A stretch of 64,000 nt of DNA, from the NCBI RefSeq assembly GCF_001277195.1, contig NZ_CP012268.1, positions 1,116,001 through 1,180,000 of the forward strand. Reading direction: 5' to 3'. The position numbers and the translations under genes are program-made. This DNA is from Cronobacter muytjensii ATCC 51329. Lineage in GTDB: Bacteria; Pseudomonadota; Gammaproteobacteria; Enterobacterales; Enterobacteriaceae. Below are positions 51,642 to 61,303 of the stretch, piece by piece (position 1 is the first letter of the stretch; every line of letters begins with the position of its first letter). The notes beneath the pieces are model-generated. The model saw only the letters and a list, made by a program, of their open reading frames with translations, was not told where the DNA came from and made no database searches.

Positions 51642-53804
51642 ATGACTGATAAAGTGAGACATTCTGCCGCTCCGGCGGAGGGCGGCGACGAGATAGATAT
51701 TGGACGCCTGGTCGGTACCGTAGTGGAAGCGCGCTGGTGGGTGCTTGGTATTACGGCGCTGTTCGCGCTGGGCGCGCTGATTTATGTCATGTTCGCCACC
51801 CCCATCTACAGCGCCGATGCGCTGGTGCAAATCGAGCAGAATCAGGGCAACTCGCTGGTGCAGGATATCAGCACGGCGCTGCAGAATAAGCCGCCAGCGT
51901 CCGATGCGGAAATTCAGCTGATCCAGTCCCGTCTGGTGCTTGGCAAAACGGTTGACGATCTTGACCTCGACATCGCCGTTGAGAAAAAGACCTTCCCGCT
52001 ATTCGGCTCAGGCTGGGAGCGACTGATGGGCCGCGCCAACGAGACCATCAAAGTGACCACCTTCAATCTGCCGAAAGGCATGGCGGAGGAGGAGTTCACC
52101 GTCGCGGTCCTCGGCCCGAAACAGTATCAGCTCACCAGCAGCGGCGGCTTTAGCGCCCGCGGCGAAGTGGGTAAACCGCTCAGCAAAGACGGCGTCAGCA
52201 TCACGGTCTCGGAAATTCACGCCCAGGAAGGCAGCGAATTTACCGTCACCAAATACTCGACGCTCGGCATGATCAATCAGTTGCAAAACAACCTGACGGT
52301 GACCGAAACCGGGAAAGACACCGGCGTGTTGAGCCTCACCTATATGGGTGAAGATCGCGATCAGATCCGCGATATCCTCAACAGCATTACCCGCAACTAC
52401 CTTGAGCAGAACATTGAGCGTAAGTCGGAAGAGGCGGCCAAGAGCCTGGCCTTCCTCGCCAAACAGCTTCCGGAAGTGCGCGCGAATCTGGATGTCGCGG
52501 AGAACAAACTCAACGCGTACCGCCAGCAGCAGGACTCCGTAGACCTGCCGCTGGAGGCTAAAGCGGTGCTGGATTCGATGGTCAACATCGACGCCCAGCT
52601 CAATGAGCTGACCTTCAAGGAAGCGGAAATCTCCAAGCTCTACACCAAAGCGCACCCGGCGTACCGCACGCTGCTGGAAAAACGCCAGGCGCTGGAAGAT
52701 GAGAAAGCCAAGCTGAACAACCGCGTCACCGCGATGCCGAAAACCCAACAGGAGATTGTCCGTCTGACCCGCGACGTGGAGTCTGGCCAGCAGGTTTACA
52801 TGCAGCTGCTGAACAAACAGCAGGAGCTGAAAATCACCGAGGCCAGCACCGTGGGCGATGTGCGCATCGTCGACCCGGCAATTACCCAGCCGGGCGTAGT
52901 GAAACCGAAGAAAGCGTTGATTGTGCTGGGCAGCATTATTCTCGGCCTGTTGCTCTCCATCGTGATTGTGCTGCTGCGTTCGCTCTTTAACCGCGGTATC
53001 GAAAGCCCGATGGCGCTGGAAGAAGCCGGTATCAACGTTTACGCGAGCATCCCGCTTTCTGAATGGCAGAAATCACGCGACAGCGTGAAGACCGTCAAAG
53101 GCGTCAAACGCTTCAAACAGAGCCAGCTGCTGGCCGTGGGCAACCCGACGGATCTCGCCATCGAGGCTATCCGCAGCCTGCGCACCAGTCTGCACTTCGC
53201 CATGATGCAGGCGCCAAATAACGTGTTGATGCTGACCGGCGTAAGCCCGTCTATCGGTAAAACGTTTGTCTGCGCCAACCTGGCGGCGGTCATCAGCCAG
53301 ACCCATAAACGCGTGCTGCTGATCGACTGTGACATGCGTAAGGGTTACACCCACGAGCTGCTGGGCACCACCAACGTCAACGGGCTTTCCGACGTGCTGG
53401 CCGGGCAGGGCGATATCAGCCGCTGCGCGCAGAAAACTTCTGTGCCGGGCTTCGACCTGGTGCCGCGTGGCCAGGTGCCGCCGAACCCATCTGAGCTGCT
53501 GATGAGCGAACGTTTCGCGGAGTTGGTGAAGTGGGCGAGCGCTAACTACGACATGGTGCTTATCGATACGCCGCCTATCCTTGCGGTCACCGATGCCGCC
53601 GTGGTCGGCCGTCACGCCGGCACCACGCTGATGGTGGCGCGCTATGCGGTCAACACGCTCAAAGAAGTGCAGACCAGCCTGAGCCGCTTTGAACAGAACG
53701 GCATCCAGGTCAAAGGGGTTATCCTCAACTCCATCTTCCGTCGCGCTTCAGGCTATCAGGACTACGGCTACTACGAGTACGAATACAAATCGGATCATAA
53801 GTAG
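51642..53804 (+). CDS. wzc: Tyrosine-protein kinase Wzc
   Basis: 720 residues from ATG 51642, the E. coli length; an open frame from 51606 is rejected because it overlaps wzb. It has a polysaccharide co-polymerase domain with two membrane helices (about 33-53 and 428-448) and a long periplasmic coiled coil. The cytoplasmic BY-kinase has GVSPSIGKT (Walker A, about 534-542), LLIDCDMRKG (Walker A') and VLIDTPPI (Walker B). The C-terminal tyrosine cluster YQDYGYYEYEY is the autophosphorylation tail. It controls polymer length and export with Wza and Wzb. Confidence 0.97.
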   Translation: MTDKVRHSAAPAEGGDEIDIGRLVGTVVEARWWVLGITALFALGALIYVMFATPIYSADALVQIEQNQGNSLVQDISTALQNKPPASDAEIQLIQSRLVLGKTVDDLDLDIAVEKKTFPLFGSGWERLMGRANETIKVTTFNLPKGMAEEEFTVAVLGPKQYQLTSSGGFSARGEVGKPLSKDGVSITVSEIHAQEGSEFTVTKYSTLGMINQLQNNLTVTETGKDTGVLSLTYMGEDRDQIRDILNSITRNYLEQNIERKSEEAAKSLAFLAKQLPEVRANLDVAENKLNAYRQQQDSVDLPLEAKAVLDSMVNIDAQLNELTFKEAEISKLYTKAHPAYRTLLEKRQALEDEKAKLNNRVTAMPKTQQEIVRLTRDVESGQQVYMQLLNKQQELKITEASTVGDVRIVDPAITQPGVVKPKKALIVLGSIILGLLLSIVIVLLRSLFNRGIESPMALEEAGINVYASIPLSEWQKSRDSVKTVKGVKRFKQSQLLAVGNPTDLAIEAIRSLRTSLHFAMMQAPNNVLMLTGVSPSIGKTFVCANLAAVISQTHKRVLLIDCDMRKGYTHELLGTTNVNGLSDVLAGQGDISRCAQKTSVPGFDLVPRGQVPPNPSELLMSERFAELVKWASANYDMVLIDTPPILAVTDAAVVGRHAGTTLMVARYAVNTLKEVQTSLSRFEQNGIQVKGVILNSIFRRASGYQDYGYYEYEYKSDHK

Positions 53805-53809
53805 CAGCA

Positions 53810-53914
53810 TTACCCCTCACCCCGCCCTCCCGCTTTCTGCGGGAGGGAAAGCACCCCCAACGGCAGGCATAGTTTCTTCCTCTTTTAAGAGGAGGAGGGC
53901 GGGGGCGAGGGTAA
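53810..53914. repeat. Large nested palindrome between wzc and wcaA
   Basis: The outer arms TTACCCCTCACCCCGCCC... and ...GGGCGGGGGCGAGGGTAA pair over about 20 bases with few mismatches. Two inner hairpins, CCTCCCGC/GCGGGAGG and CCTCTT/AAGAGG, sit within. It may cause partial termination or protect the wza-wzb-wzc mRNA, making the export genes more expressed than the distal ones. A similar short CCCTCTC/GAGAGGG hairpin is at 59101. Confidence 0.7.
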
Positions 53915-53993
53915 AGAACACGGCACAGCCCGCTGCGGCTGCGCCCTTGCGGCAACGTGCATAACTTTCCATTTAGCATTCGGAGACACCACA

Positions 53994-54839
53994 ATGACCA
54001 GCACAGCGCGCCCATTAGTTTCTGTTTACATGCCGACGTGGAATCGCCAGCAACTGGCCATCCGGGCTATTAATTCCGTGCTGCGCCAGGACTATGACAA
54101 CTGGGAGCTTATCATTGTCGATGACTGCTCCAGCAACTGGGAACAGCTGCAAAACTTCGTTCTGGCGCTCAACGATCCGCGCGTCAGCTATACGCGCAAC
54201 GATTTCAACTCCGGCGCGTGCGCGGTACGCAACCAGGCCATTTTGCAGGCGAAGGGCGAATTCATTACCGGCATTGACGATGATGACGAATGGATGCCGA
54301 ACCGTCTGTCGGTCTTTCTCGCGCACAAAGACAAGCTCAACCAGCACGCGTTTCTCTACGCCAACGACTATCTGTGCGAAGGGCAGGTGTACTCGCAGCC
54401 GAACAGCCTGCCGCTTTACCCAAAATCGCCGTGGTCGCTGAAGCTGTTTTACAAGCGCAACATCGTTGGCAACCAGGTGTTTACCTGGGCCTGGCGTTTT
54501 AAAGAGTCGCTGTTTGATAACGAGCTTGCCGCCGCCCAGGACTACGACATGTTCCTGCGCATGGTGGTCAACTACGGCGAACCGTGGAAAGTGGAAGAGG
54601 CGACGCAAATTCTGCATATCAACCACGGTGAAATGCAGATAACCAAATCCGCGAAAAAGTTTGCCGGTTATTTCCACTTCTATCGCAAACATAAAGACAA
54701 ATTCGACCGTGCGAGCAAAAAGTATCAGCTATTTACGCTCTATCAGATCCGTAATAAGCGCATGAACTGGCGCACGCTGCTGACGCTGCTCTCTGTTCGC
54801 AATACCAAACGTCTGGCTGACAGCCTGCGGGGGAAATAA
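53994..54839 (+). CDS. wcaA: Colanic acid glycosyltransferase WcaA
   Basis: 281 residues (279 in E. coli). GT2-family fold: RPLVSVYMPTWNRQQLAIRAI at the start, IIVDDCSS near 37-44, and the metal-binding GIDDDDEWMPNRL near 92-104. It transfers a sugar to the lipid-linked colanic acid repeat on the cytoplasmic side; exact sugar not shown by sequence. GGAG precedes the start. Its stop overlaps the wcaB start (TAATG). Confidence 0.95.
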   Translation: MTSTARPLVSVYMPTWNRQQLAIRAINSVLRQDYDNWELIIVDDCSSNWEQLQNFVLALNDPRVSYTRNDFNSGACAVRNQAILQAKGEFITGIDDDDEWMPNRLSVFLAHKDKLNQHAFLYANDYLCEGQVYSQPNSLPLYPKSPWSLKLFYKRNIVGNQVFTWAWRFKESLFDNELAAAQDYDMFLRMVVNYGEPWKVEEATQILHINHGEMQITKSAKKFAGYFHFYRKHKDKFDRASKKYQLFTLYQIRNKRMNWRTLLTLLSVRNTKRLADSLRGK

Positions 54840-55330
54840 TGCTGCTTGAGGATCTGCGCGCCAACTCATGGAACCTGCGCCCCTGCTGCATGGTGGTCGC
54901 CTATCGCATCGCGCACTTCTGCTCGGTGTGGCGCAAAAAAAATGTACTGAACAACCTCTGGGCGGCGCCGGTGCTGCTGCTCTACCGCTTTTTTACCGAG
55001 TGTTTCTTCGGCTATGAAATCCAGGCCGCCGCCACCATTGGCCGCCGCTTCACCATTCACCACGGTTATGCCGTCGTCATCAATAAAAACGTGGTAGCGG
55101 GCGACGATTTCACCATTCGCCACGGCGTCACCATCGGCAACCGCGGCGCGGATAATCTCGCCTGTCCGGTCATCGGCAACGGCGTGGAGCTGGGAGCGAA
55201 TGTGGTGGTGATTGGCGATATTACTATCGGCAATAACGTGACTATCGGCGCGGGCAGCGTGGTGCTGGACAGCGTGCCGGATAACGCGCTGGTGGTGGGC
55301 GAAAAAGCGCGGGTGAAGGTAATTAAATGA
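54839..55330 (+). CDS. wcaB: Colanic acid acetyltransferase WcaB
   Basis: 163 residues (162 in E. coli). It is a left-handed beta-helix acyltransferase with hexapeptide repeats (GADNLACPVIGNGVELGANVVVIGDITIGNNVTIGAG, seen in part). It is a serine-acetyltransferase-like enzyme that O-acetylates the polymer. It overlaps wcaA by one base and wcaC by four. Confidence 0.94.
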   Translation: MLLEDLRANSWNLRPCCMVVAYRIAHFCSVWRKKNVLNNLWAAPVLLLYRFFTECFFGYEIQAAATIGRRFTIHHGYAVVINKNVVAGDDFTIRHGVTIGNRGADNLACPVIGNGVELGANVVVIGDITIGNNVTIGAGSVVLDSVPDNALVVGEKARVKVIK

Positions 55331-56544
55331 ATATTTTACAGTTTAATGTCCGCCTCGCAGAAGGCGGCGCAGCAGGCGTAGCGCTGGATCTTCACCAGCG
55401 CGCCCTGCAAAAAGGGATGCGCTCTCGTTTTATTTACGGCTATGGCAAGGGCGGCAAAAAAAGCGTCAGTCACGACAATTTCCCGGAAGTGGAAAAACAT
55501 ACGCCGCGTCTGACCTCCATTGCCAATATTGCGCTGTTCCGCTTTGCAAACCAGGATCTTTTCGGCTCGCTCGACGGGCTGTATCGCCGCGTCACCCGCA
55601 CCGACGGGCCGGTGGTGCTGCATTTTCATGTACTGCACAGCTACTGGCTGAATCTCGATAAGGTGGTGGCGTTCTGCCAGAAGCTCAAAGCGCACAAGCG
55701 CGACGTTAATTTCGTCTGGACGCTGCACGACCACTGGAGCGTTACGGGCCGCTGCGCGTTTCTCGACGGCTGCGAAGGCTGGAAAACCGGCTGCCAGAAA
55801 TGCCCGACGCTGGATAACTATCCGCCGGTCAAAGTCGACCGCGCGCGCAGCCTGGTCGACAGCAAACGCCAGCGTTTCCGCGATATGCTGGCGCTCGGCT
55901 GCCATTTTATTTCGCCAAGCCAGCATGTCGCCGACGCTTTCAACAGCCTCTACGGGGCCGGACGCTGCAAAATTATCAATAACGGCATCGATGTGGCGAC
56001 GGAAGCGATCCTCGCCGAATTGCCGCTGATGGCGCCGGGCACCGGCGCGCCGAAAATCGCGGTGGTTGCGCACGATTTACGCTATGACGGCAAAACCAAT
56101 CAGCGCCTGGTGCGCGATCTGGTGGCGCTCGGCGATAAAGTCGAAGTGCACACCTTCGGCAAGTTCTCGCCATTTGAGGGCGCCAACGTGGTGAACCACG
56201 GCTTCCTCACTGACAAGCGCAAACTGATGAACGATCTGAACCAGATGGACGCGCTGCTGTTTACCTCACGCGTCGACAACTACCCGCTTATCCTCTGCGA
56301 AGCGCTCTCGATTGGCGTGCCGGTTATCGCCACCCACAGCGAGGCGGCGCAGGAAGTACTGCATAAATCGGGCGGTAAAACAGTCGATGAGGGCGAGGCG
56401 CTGTTGCTTGCGCAGCGCGGCAAAGCGCAGATCGCCGAAGCGGTATTCGGCACCACGCTTGAGGCCTTCCGGGCGCGCAGCCGGGAAGCGTACAGCGGTC
56501 AACAGATGCTGGAGGAATATGTCTCGTTCTATCAGAATCTGTAG
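55327..56544 (+). CDS. wcaC: Colanic acid glycosyltransferase WcaC
   Basis: 405 residues, the E. coli length. GT4-type GT-B glycosyltransferase. It begins MNILQFNVRLAEGGAAGVALDLH and has the C-terminal nucleotide-sugar region FTSRVDNYPLILCEALSIGVPVIATHSEA. It adds a sugar to the lipid-linked repeat, probably fucose or galactose by analogy. Overlaps of 4 bases with wcaB and 26 bases with wcaD indicate tight coupling. Confidence 0.94.
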   Translation: MNILQFNVRLAEGGAAGVALDLHQRALQKGMRSRFIYGYGKGGKKSVSHDNFPEVEKHTPRLTSIANIALFRFANQDLFGSLDGLYRRVTRTDGPVVLHFHVLHSYWLNLDKVVAFCQKLKAHKRDVNFVWTLHDHWSVTGRCAFLDGCEGWKTGCQKCPTLDNYPPVKVDRARSLVDSKRQRFRDMLALGCHFISPSQHVADAFNSLYGAGRCKIINNGIDVATEAILAELPLMAPGTGAPKIAVVAHDLRYDGKTNQRLVRDLVALGDKVEVHTFGKFSPFEGANVVNHGFLTDKRKLMNDLNQMDALLFTSRVDNYPLILCEALSIGVPVIATHSEAAQEVLHKSGGKTVDEGEALLLAQRGKAQIAEAVFGTTLEAFRARSREAYSGQQMLEEYVSFYQNL

Positions 56545-57739
56545 CTATCTGCTGCTGCCGTTCATCTATCTGGTGGTGAACGTCAAACTGGCGCAGCTCG
56601 GCGAGAGTTTCCCGATTACGATTGTGACGTTTTTGCCGGTGCTGCTGCTGTTGTTCGTAGACAAGATAAACCTGAAAAAGCTGATGATTGCGCTGGGCAT
56701 CGGCGCGGGTCTGACGCTTTTCAACTATCTGTTCGGTAAGTCGCTCGACGCCAGTAAATATGTCACCTCGACGATGCTGTTTCTCTATACGGTCATCATT
56801 ATCGGGATGACGTGGAGCATCCGCTTCAAGACCATCTCACCGCGTAACTACCGCAAAATCCTGCGGCTGTTTTACCTGGTGGTGGGCTTTATCGTCGCGC
56901 TGGCGGCGCTGGAGATGGCGCAGATTATCCTCACCGGCGGCAGCAGTCTGATGGAGAACATCTCGAAGTTCCTCATCTACAGCAACAGCTATGTACTCAA
57001 TTTCATTAAGTTTGGCGGCAAACGCACCACGGCGATGTATTTCGAGCCGGCGTTCTTCGCTCTGGCGTTAATCTCAATTTGGCTCAGCATCAAACAGTTT
57101 GGTATCAAAACCCCAAAAACCGATGGTATGATTCTTTTAGGGATAGTCTTATCGGGTTCGTTTTCGGGCGTGATGACATTTATCCTGTTTTATTTGCTTG
57201 AGTGGGCGTTTCAGTATCTTAATAAAAACGCGATTCGTAAAAAGTTGCCGCTGGCAATTGTTTCCCTGGCTGTCTTTATCGTGGGCGTGGTGTTCGCCTT
57301 CCCGTATATCGCGGAGCGTATCGGTGATTTAGGCACAGAGGGTTCGTCATCCTATTATCGCATCATCGGACCGCTGGTCATGGTGGGATATTCGCTGACG
57401 AATATCGATGGTGTAGTGCGTTTTGGTTCGCTTTACGAATATGTCGCATCATTCGGAATTTTTAACGGTGCGGACGTCGGAAAAACAATAGACAATGGGC
57501 TCTACCTGCTAATCATTTATTTCTCATGGTTTGCAGTGTTACTCACCGGCTGGTATTTGTTCAGGGTCGGGAAAATGATGATTAACGCTTTTGGTAATAA
57601 TCAGAATTTTCGCGTACAGCTGTGGTTATTTACACCTGTATCCCTGTTTTTTACCGGTTCGATTTTTAGCCCGGAATATGCGTTCTTAATTGTTTGTCCG
57701 TTTATTCTGCGTAAAGCGTTAAACATTACAGATTCCTGA
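56519..57739 (+). CDS. wcaD: Colanic acid polymerase WcaD
   Basis: 406 residues from ATG 56519, which follows GGAGGAAT; a long open frame from 56312 lies inside wcaC and is rejected. It is highly hydrophobic, with about ten transmembrane helices and a large loop, as in Wzy-type polymerases. It begins MSRSIRICSYLLLPFIYLVV, matching E. coli WcaD. It links the repeat units in the periplasm. The 3' part is more AT-rich than wza-wzc. Confidence 0.94.
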   Translation: MSRSIRICSYLLLPFIYLVVNVKLAQLGESFPITIVTFLPVLLLLFVDKINLKKLMIALGIGAGLTLFNYLFGKSLDASKYVTSTMLFLYTVIIIGMTWSIRFKTISPRNYRKILRLFYLVVGFIVALAALEMAQIILTGGSSLMENISKFLIYSNSYVLNFIKFGGKRTTAMYFEPAFFALALISIWLSIKQFGIKTPKTDGMILLGIVLSGSFSGVMTFILFYLLEWAFQYLNKNAIRKKLPLAIVSLAVFIVGVVFAFPYIAERIGDLGTEGSSSYYRIIGPLVMVGYSLTNIDGVVRFGSLYEYVASFGIFNGADVGKTIDNGLYLLIIYFSWFAVLLTGWYLFRVGKMMINAFGNNQNFRVQLWLFTPVSLFFTGSIFSPEYAFLIVCPFILRKALNITDS

Positions 57740-57753
57740 TGAGGTAGGCCCGG

Positions 57754-58506
57754 ATGCTTTTAAGTGTAATTACTGTCGCCTGGCGCAATTACGAAGGGGT
57801 GGTGAAGACCTGGCAGTCCCTGGCCCACCTGGCGCAGGCCCCGGAAATCGAGTTTGAATGGATTGTCGTGGACGGCGGCTCAAACGACGGCACGGCGCAG
57901 TTCCTGGAAGATCTCGACGGTCAGTACAACCTGCGTTTCGTCAGCGAAAAAGACAACGGCATTTACGATGCGATGAATAAAGGCATCGCTATGGCCAATG
58001 GTCGCTTTGCGATTTTTCTGAATTCCGGTGACGTATTTCATCCGAATGTGGCAGACGTAGCGCGCCAGCTGGCCGCTGCGCCTGCGAATGAAGACGCGAT
58101 GTATATTGGCGACGCGCTGCTGGATTTTGGCGACGGCAATAAAATTCGCCGCAGCGCGAAAAGCGGCTGGTATATTTACCACAGCCTGCCTGCCAGCCAT
58201 CAGGCCATTTTCTTCCCGGTTTCCGGGCTTAAAAAGTACCCCTACGATCTGCAATATAAAGTCTCATCCGATTACGCGTTAACCGCCAAAATGTATAAAT
58301 CCGGCTACGGCTTTAAAAAGCTGAAAGGACTGGTGTCAGAATTCTCAATGGGCGGCGTGTCAACCTCGAATAATCTGGAATTATGTCAGGACGCTAAAAA
58401 AGTTCAGCGCAACATATTACGGGTTCCTGGAATATTAACAGAACTTTCTTATTTATTACGCATGCGTACGACCGGAAAAGCTAAGGCGCTGTATAACAAA
58501 GCATAA
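57754..58506 (+). CDS. wcaE: Colanic acid glycosyltransferase WcaE
   Basis: 250 residues (248 in E. coli). GT2-family, with LSVITVAWRN at the start, WIVVDGGSNDGTAQFL and the conserved SEKDNGIYDAMNKGI, where the DNGIYDAMNKG motif is typical of the family. It adds one sugar of the repeat. It follows wcaD by 14 bases. Confidence 0.95.
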   Translation: MLLSVITVAWRNYEGVVKTWQSLAHLAQAPEIEFEWIVVDGGSNDGTAQFLEDLDGQYNLRFVSEKDNGIYDAMNKGIAMANGRFAIFLNSGDVFHPNVADVARQLAAAPANEDAMYIGDALLDFGDGNKIRRSAKSGWYIYHSLPASHQAIFFPVSGLKKYPYDLQYKVSSDYALTAKMYKSGYGFKKLKGLVSEFSMGGVSTSNNLELCQDAKKVQRNILRVPGILTELSYLLRMRTTGKAKALYNKA

Positions 58507-58528
58507 AGCCTTGCCATAAGGAAAGCAT

Positions 58529-59077
58529 ATGCAGGATTTAAGCGGATTCTCGGTGCCGAAAGGTTTCCGGGGCGGGCACCCTATTAAGGTTCAGTTGTGG
58601 TGGGCGGTTCAGGCGACGCTTTTTGCCTGGTCTCCACAAATATTATATCGCTGGCGCGCCTTTTTATTACGGTTATTTGGCGCGCGTATTGGTAAAGGTG
58701 TGGTCATTCGCCCTTCGGTGCAAATTACATACCCCTGGAAATTAACTATCGGCGATTACGCCTGGGTCGGGGATGACGCGGTGCTCTACACGCTCGGGGA
58801 CATCACTATCGGCGCCAACGCCGTGGTGTCGCAGAAATGCTACCTGTGCACCGGCAGCCACGACTATATGAGCCCGCATTTTGATATTACCGCCGAGCCG
58901 ATTGTGATTGGCGAGAAGGCCTGGCTTGCGACGGATGTGTTTGTCGCACCGGGCGTCACTGTCGGCGCAGGCACGGTGGTTGGCGCACGCAGCAGCGTAT
59001 TTAAGACGCTGCCGGCGAACAAGATCTGCCGTGGCAACCCGGCGCAGATTGTTCGTGACCGCGTAGAGACGCAATAA
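58529..59077 (+). CDS. wcaF: Colanic acid acetyltransferase WcaF
   Basis: 182 residues, the E. coli length. Hexapeptide-repeat acyltransferase of the NodL/LacA class. It has the CoA-binding beta-helix TIGANAVVSQKCYLCTGSHDY, with the catalytic-type His in GSHDY, then IGEKAWLATDVFVAPGVTVGAG. It O-acetylates a colanic acid sugar. Confidence 0.95.
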   Translation: MQDLSGFSVPKGFRGGHPIKVQLWWAVQATLFAWSPQILYRWRAFLLRLFGARIGKGVVIRPSVQITYPWKLTIGDYAWVGDDAVLYTLGDITIGANAVVSQKCYLCTGSHDYMSPHFDITAEPIVIGEKAWLATDVFVAPGVTVGAGTVVGARSSVFKTLPANKICRGNPAQIVRDRVETQ

Positions 59078-59100
59078 CGCGTCACGCCACAACAGATTTC

Positions 59101-59119
59101 CCCTCTCAAGCCGAGAGGG
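59101..59119. other. Hairpin between wcaF and gmd
   Basis: CCCTCTC pairs with GAGAGGG around an AAGCC loop. There is no T run. It is similar in composition to the palindrome after wzc and may be a second mRNA-boundary element. The 134-base gap is the second largest within the operon. Confidence 0.5.
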
Positions 59120-59211
59120 TTTGGGAAAGGGGAGCAGGACACTGATCCCTGAATTAATAAACGGCCTGGTGAGCCAGGCAAAGTCCGATTTAAACAGAGG
59201 AAAAACAAATT

Positions 59212-60333
59212 ATGAGTAAAGTTGCTCTCATTACCGGCGTAACCGGACAAGATGGCTCCTATCTGGCTGAGTTTCTGCTTGAGAAAGGGTATGAAGTTCA
59301 CGGTATCAAACGCCGCGCGTCTTCTTTCAATACCGAGCGTGTTGACCATATCTATCAGGATCCGCACAGCAGCAACCCGAAATTCCACCTGCACTATGGT
59401 GACCTGACGGATACCTCCAACCTGACCCGTATCCTGCAGGAAGTGCAGCCGGACGAAGTGTACAACCTGGGCGCGATGAGCCACGTAGCGGTCTCTTTCG
59501 AATCCCCGGAATACACCGCAGACGTAGACGCCATGGGCACCCTGCGCCTGCTGGAAGCGATTCGCTTCCTGGGTCTGGAGAAGAAAACCCGTTTTTATCA
59601 GGCGTCCACCTCTGAGCTGTACGGCCTGGTGCAGGAAATTCCGCAGAAAGAGACCACGCCGTTCTACCCGCGCTCTCCATACGCGGTCGCGAAACTGTAC
59701 GCTTACTGGATCACCGTGAACTACCGTGAATCCTACGGCATGTACGCGTGCAACGGCATTCTGTTCAACCACGAATCTCCGCGTCGTGGCGAAACCTTCG
59801 TAACCCGCAAAATTACCCGCGCTATCGCCAACATCGCTCAGGGTCTGGAATCCTGCCTGCATCTGGGCAACATGGACTCCCTGCGTGACTGGGGCCATGC
59901 CAAAGACTACGTGAAAATGCAGTGGATGATGCTGCAGCAGGAGCAGCCGGAAGACTTCGTTATCGCAACGGGTGTGCAGTACTCCGTGCGCCAGTTCGTC
60001 GAAATGGCGGCCGCACAGCTGGGCATCAAACTGCGCTTTGAAGGCAAAGGCGTGGAAGAGAAAGGCATCGTAGTCTCCGTGACCGGTCACGACGCACCGG
60101 GCGTGAAGCCGGGCGACGTTATCGTTCAGGTTGACCCGCGTTACTTCCGTCCTGCTGAAGTGGAAACCCTGCTGGGCGACCCGACCAAAGCACACGAGAA
60201 ACTGGGCTGGAAACCGGAAATCACGCTGCAGGAAATGGTCTCTGAAATGGTCGCGAAAGATCTCGAAGCCGCGAAGAAACACTCGCTGCTGAAATCTCAC
60301 GGCTACGAGGTTGCCATCGCGCTGGAGTCCTGA
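59212..60333 (+). CDS. gmd: GDP-mannose 4,6-dehydratase
   Basis: 373 residues, the E. coli length. It converts GDP-mannose to GDP-4-keto-6-deoxymannose, the first step to GDP-L-fucose. It is an NADP-binding short-chain dehydrogenase with TGVTGQDGSYLAEFLL at the start and the active-site YAVAKLYAYW (YxxxK) near residue 157. Upstream AGAGGAAAAAC serves as ribosome site. Codon choice is biased toward frequent codons, suggesting high expression. Confidence 0.97.
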   Translation: MSKVALITGVTGQDGSYLAEFLLEKGYEVHGIKRRASSFNTERVDHIYQDPHSSNPKFHLHYGDLTDTSNLTRILQEVQPDEVYNLGAMSHVAVSFESPEYTADVDAMGTLRLLEAIRFLGLEKKTRFYQASTSELYGLVQEIPQKETTPFYPRSPYAVAKLYAYWITVNYRESYGMYACNGILFNHESPRRGETFVTRKITRAIANIAQGLESCLHLGNMDSLRDWGHAKDYVKMQWMMLQQEQPEDFVIATGVQYSVRQFVEMAAAQLGIKLRFEGKGVEEKGIVVSVTGHDAPGVKPGDVIVQVDPRYFRPAEVETLLGDPTKAHEKLGWKPEITLQEMVSEMVAKDLEAAKKHSLLKSHGYEVAIALES

Positions 60334-60335
60334 GC

Positions 60336-61301
60336 ATGAAAAAGCAACGTATTTTTGTGGCCGGCCACTGCGGGATGGTGGGGTCGGCCATCGTTCGCCA
60401 GCTTGAGCAGCGCGACGACGTCGAGCTGGTGCTCAAAGGGCGCGACGAGCTGAACCTGCTGGACAGCGCGGCGGTCAACGCGTTCTTCGCGGATGCCGCG
60501 CTTGACCAGGTTTACCTGGCGGCGGCGAAGGTGGGCGGCATTGTCGCCAACAACACCTATCCGGCGGACTTCATCTACGAAAATATGATGATTGAGAGCA
60601 ACATCATTCACGCGGCGCATCTGCACAACGTGAACAAGCTGTTGTTCCTCGGATCGTCGTGCATCTACCCGAAACTGGCCAACCAGCCAATTAAAGAAAG
60701 CGAACTCCTGCAGGGGACGCTGGAGCCGACGAACGAGCCGTACGCTATCGCCAAAATCGCGGGCATCAAGCTGTGCGAGTCTTACAACCGCCAGCACAAC
60801 CGCGACTACCGCTCGGTGATGCCGACCAACCTGTATGGTCCGCATGACAACTTCCACCCGAGCAACTCGCACGTTATCCCGGCGCTGCTGCGTCGCTTCC
60901 ATGAAGCGACCCAGGAGAACGCGGCGGACGTAGTGGTGTGGGGCAGCGGTACGCCGATGCGCGAATTCCTGCATGTGGATGACATGGCGGCCGCCAGCAT
61001 TCACGTGATGGAGCTCGACCGCGAAGTGTGGCAGGAGAACACCGAGCCGATGCTGTCGCACATTAACGTGGGCACCGGCGTCGACTGCACCATTCGCGAG
61101 CTGGCGCAGACCATCGCGAAAGTGGTGGGCTACAAAGGCCGCGTGGTGTTTGACGCGTCTAAACCGGACGGTACGCCGCGCAAATTGCTCGACGTTAATC
61201 GTCTGCACTCACTGGGCTGGTATCACGAGATCTCACTGGAAGCGGGCCTTGCCAGCACATACCAGTGGTTCCTTGAAAACCAGCATCGTTTCCGGGGGTA
61301 A
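60336..61301 (+). CDS. fcl: GDP-L-fucose synthase
   Basis: 321 residues, the E. coli length (also called wcaG). It carries out the epimerisation and reduction that complete GDP-L-fucose. NADP-binding motif GHCGMVGSAI at about 9-18; active-site EPYAIAKIAG holds YxxxK, and SCIYPKLA the conserved Ser/Cys. It lies two bases after gmd. Confidence 0.97.
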   Translation: MKKQRIFVAGHCGMVGSAIVRQLEQRDDVELVLKGRDELNLLDSAAVNAFFADAALDQVYLAAAKVGGIVANNTYPADFIYENMMIESNIIHAAHLHNVNKLLFLGSSCIYPKLANQPIKESELLQGTLEPTNEPYAIAKIAGIKLCESYNRQHNRDYRSVMPTNLYGPHDNFHPSNSHVIPALLRRFHEATQENAADVVVWGSGTPMREFLHVDDMAAASIHVMELDREVWQENTEPMLSHINVGTGVDCTIRELAQTIAKVVGYKGRVVFDASKPDGTPRKLLDVNRLHSLGWYHEISLEAGLASTYQWFLENQHRFRG

Positions 61302-61303
61302 GG

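Noticed and set aside
58864..60300. 478-codon leftward open frame opposite wcaF and gmd
   Set aside because: The forward genes are unambiguous and the codon bias of gmd explains the lack of antisense stops.
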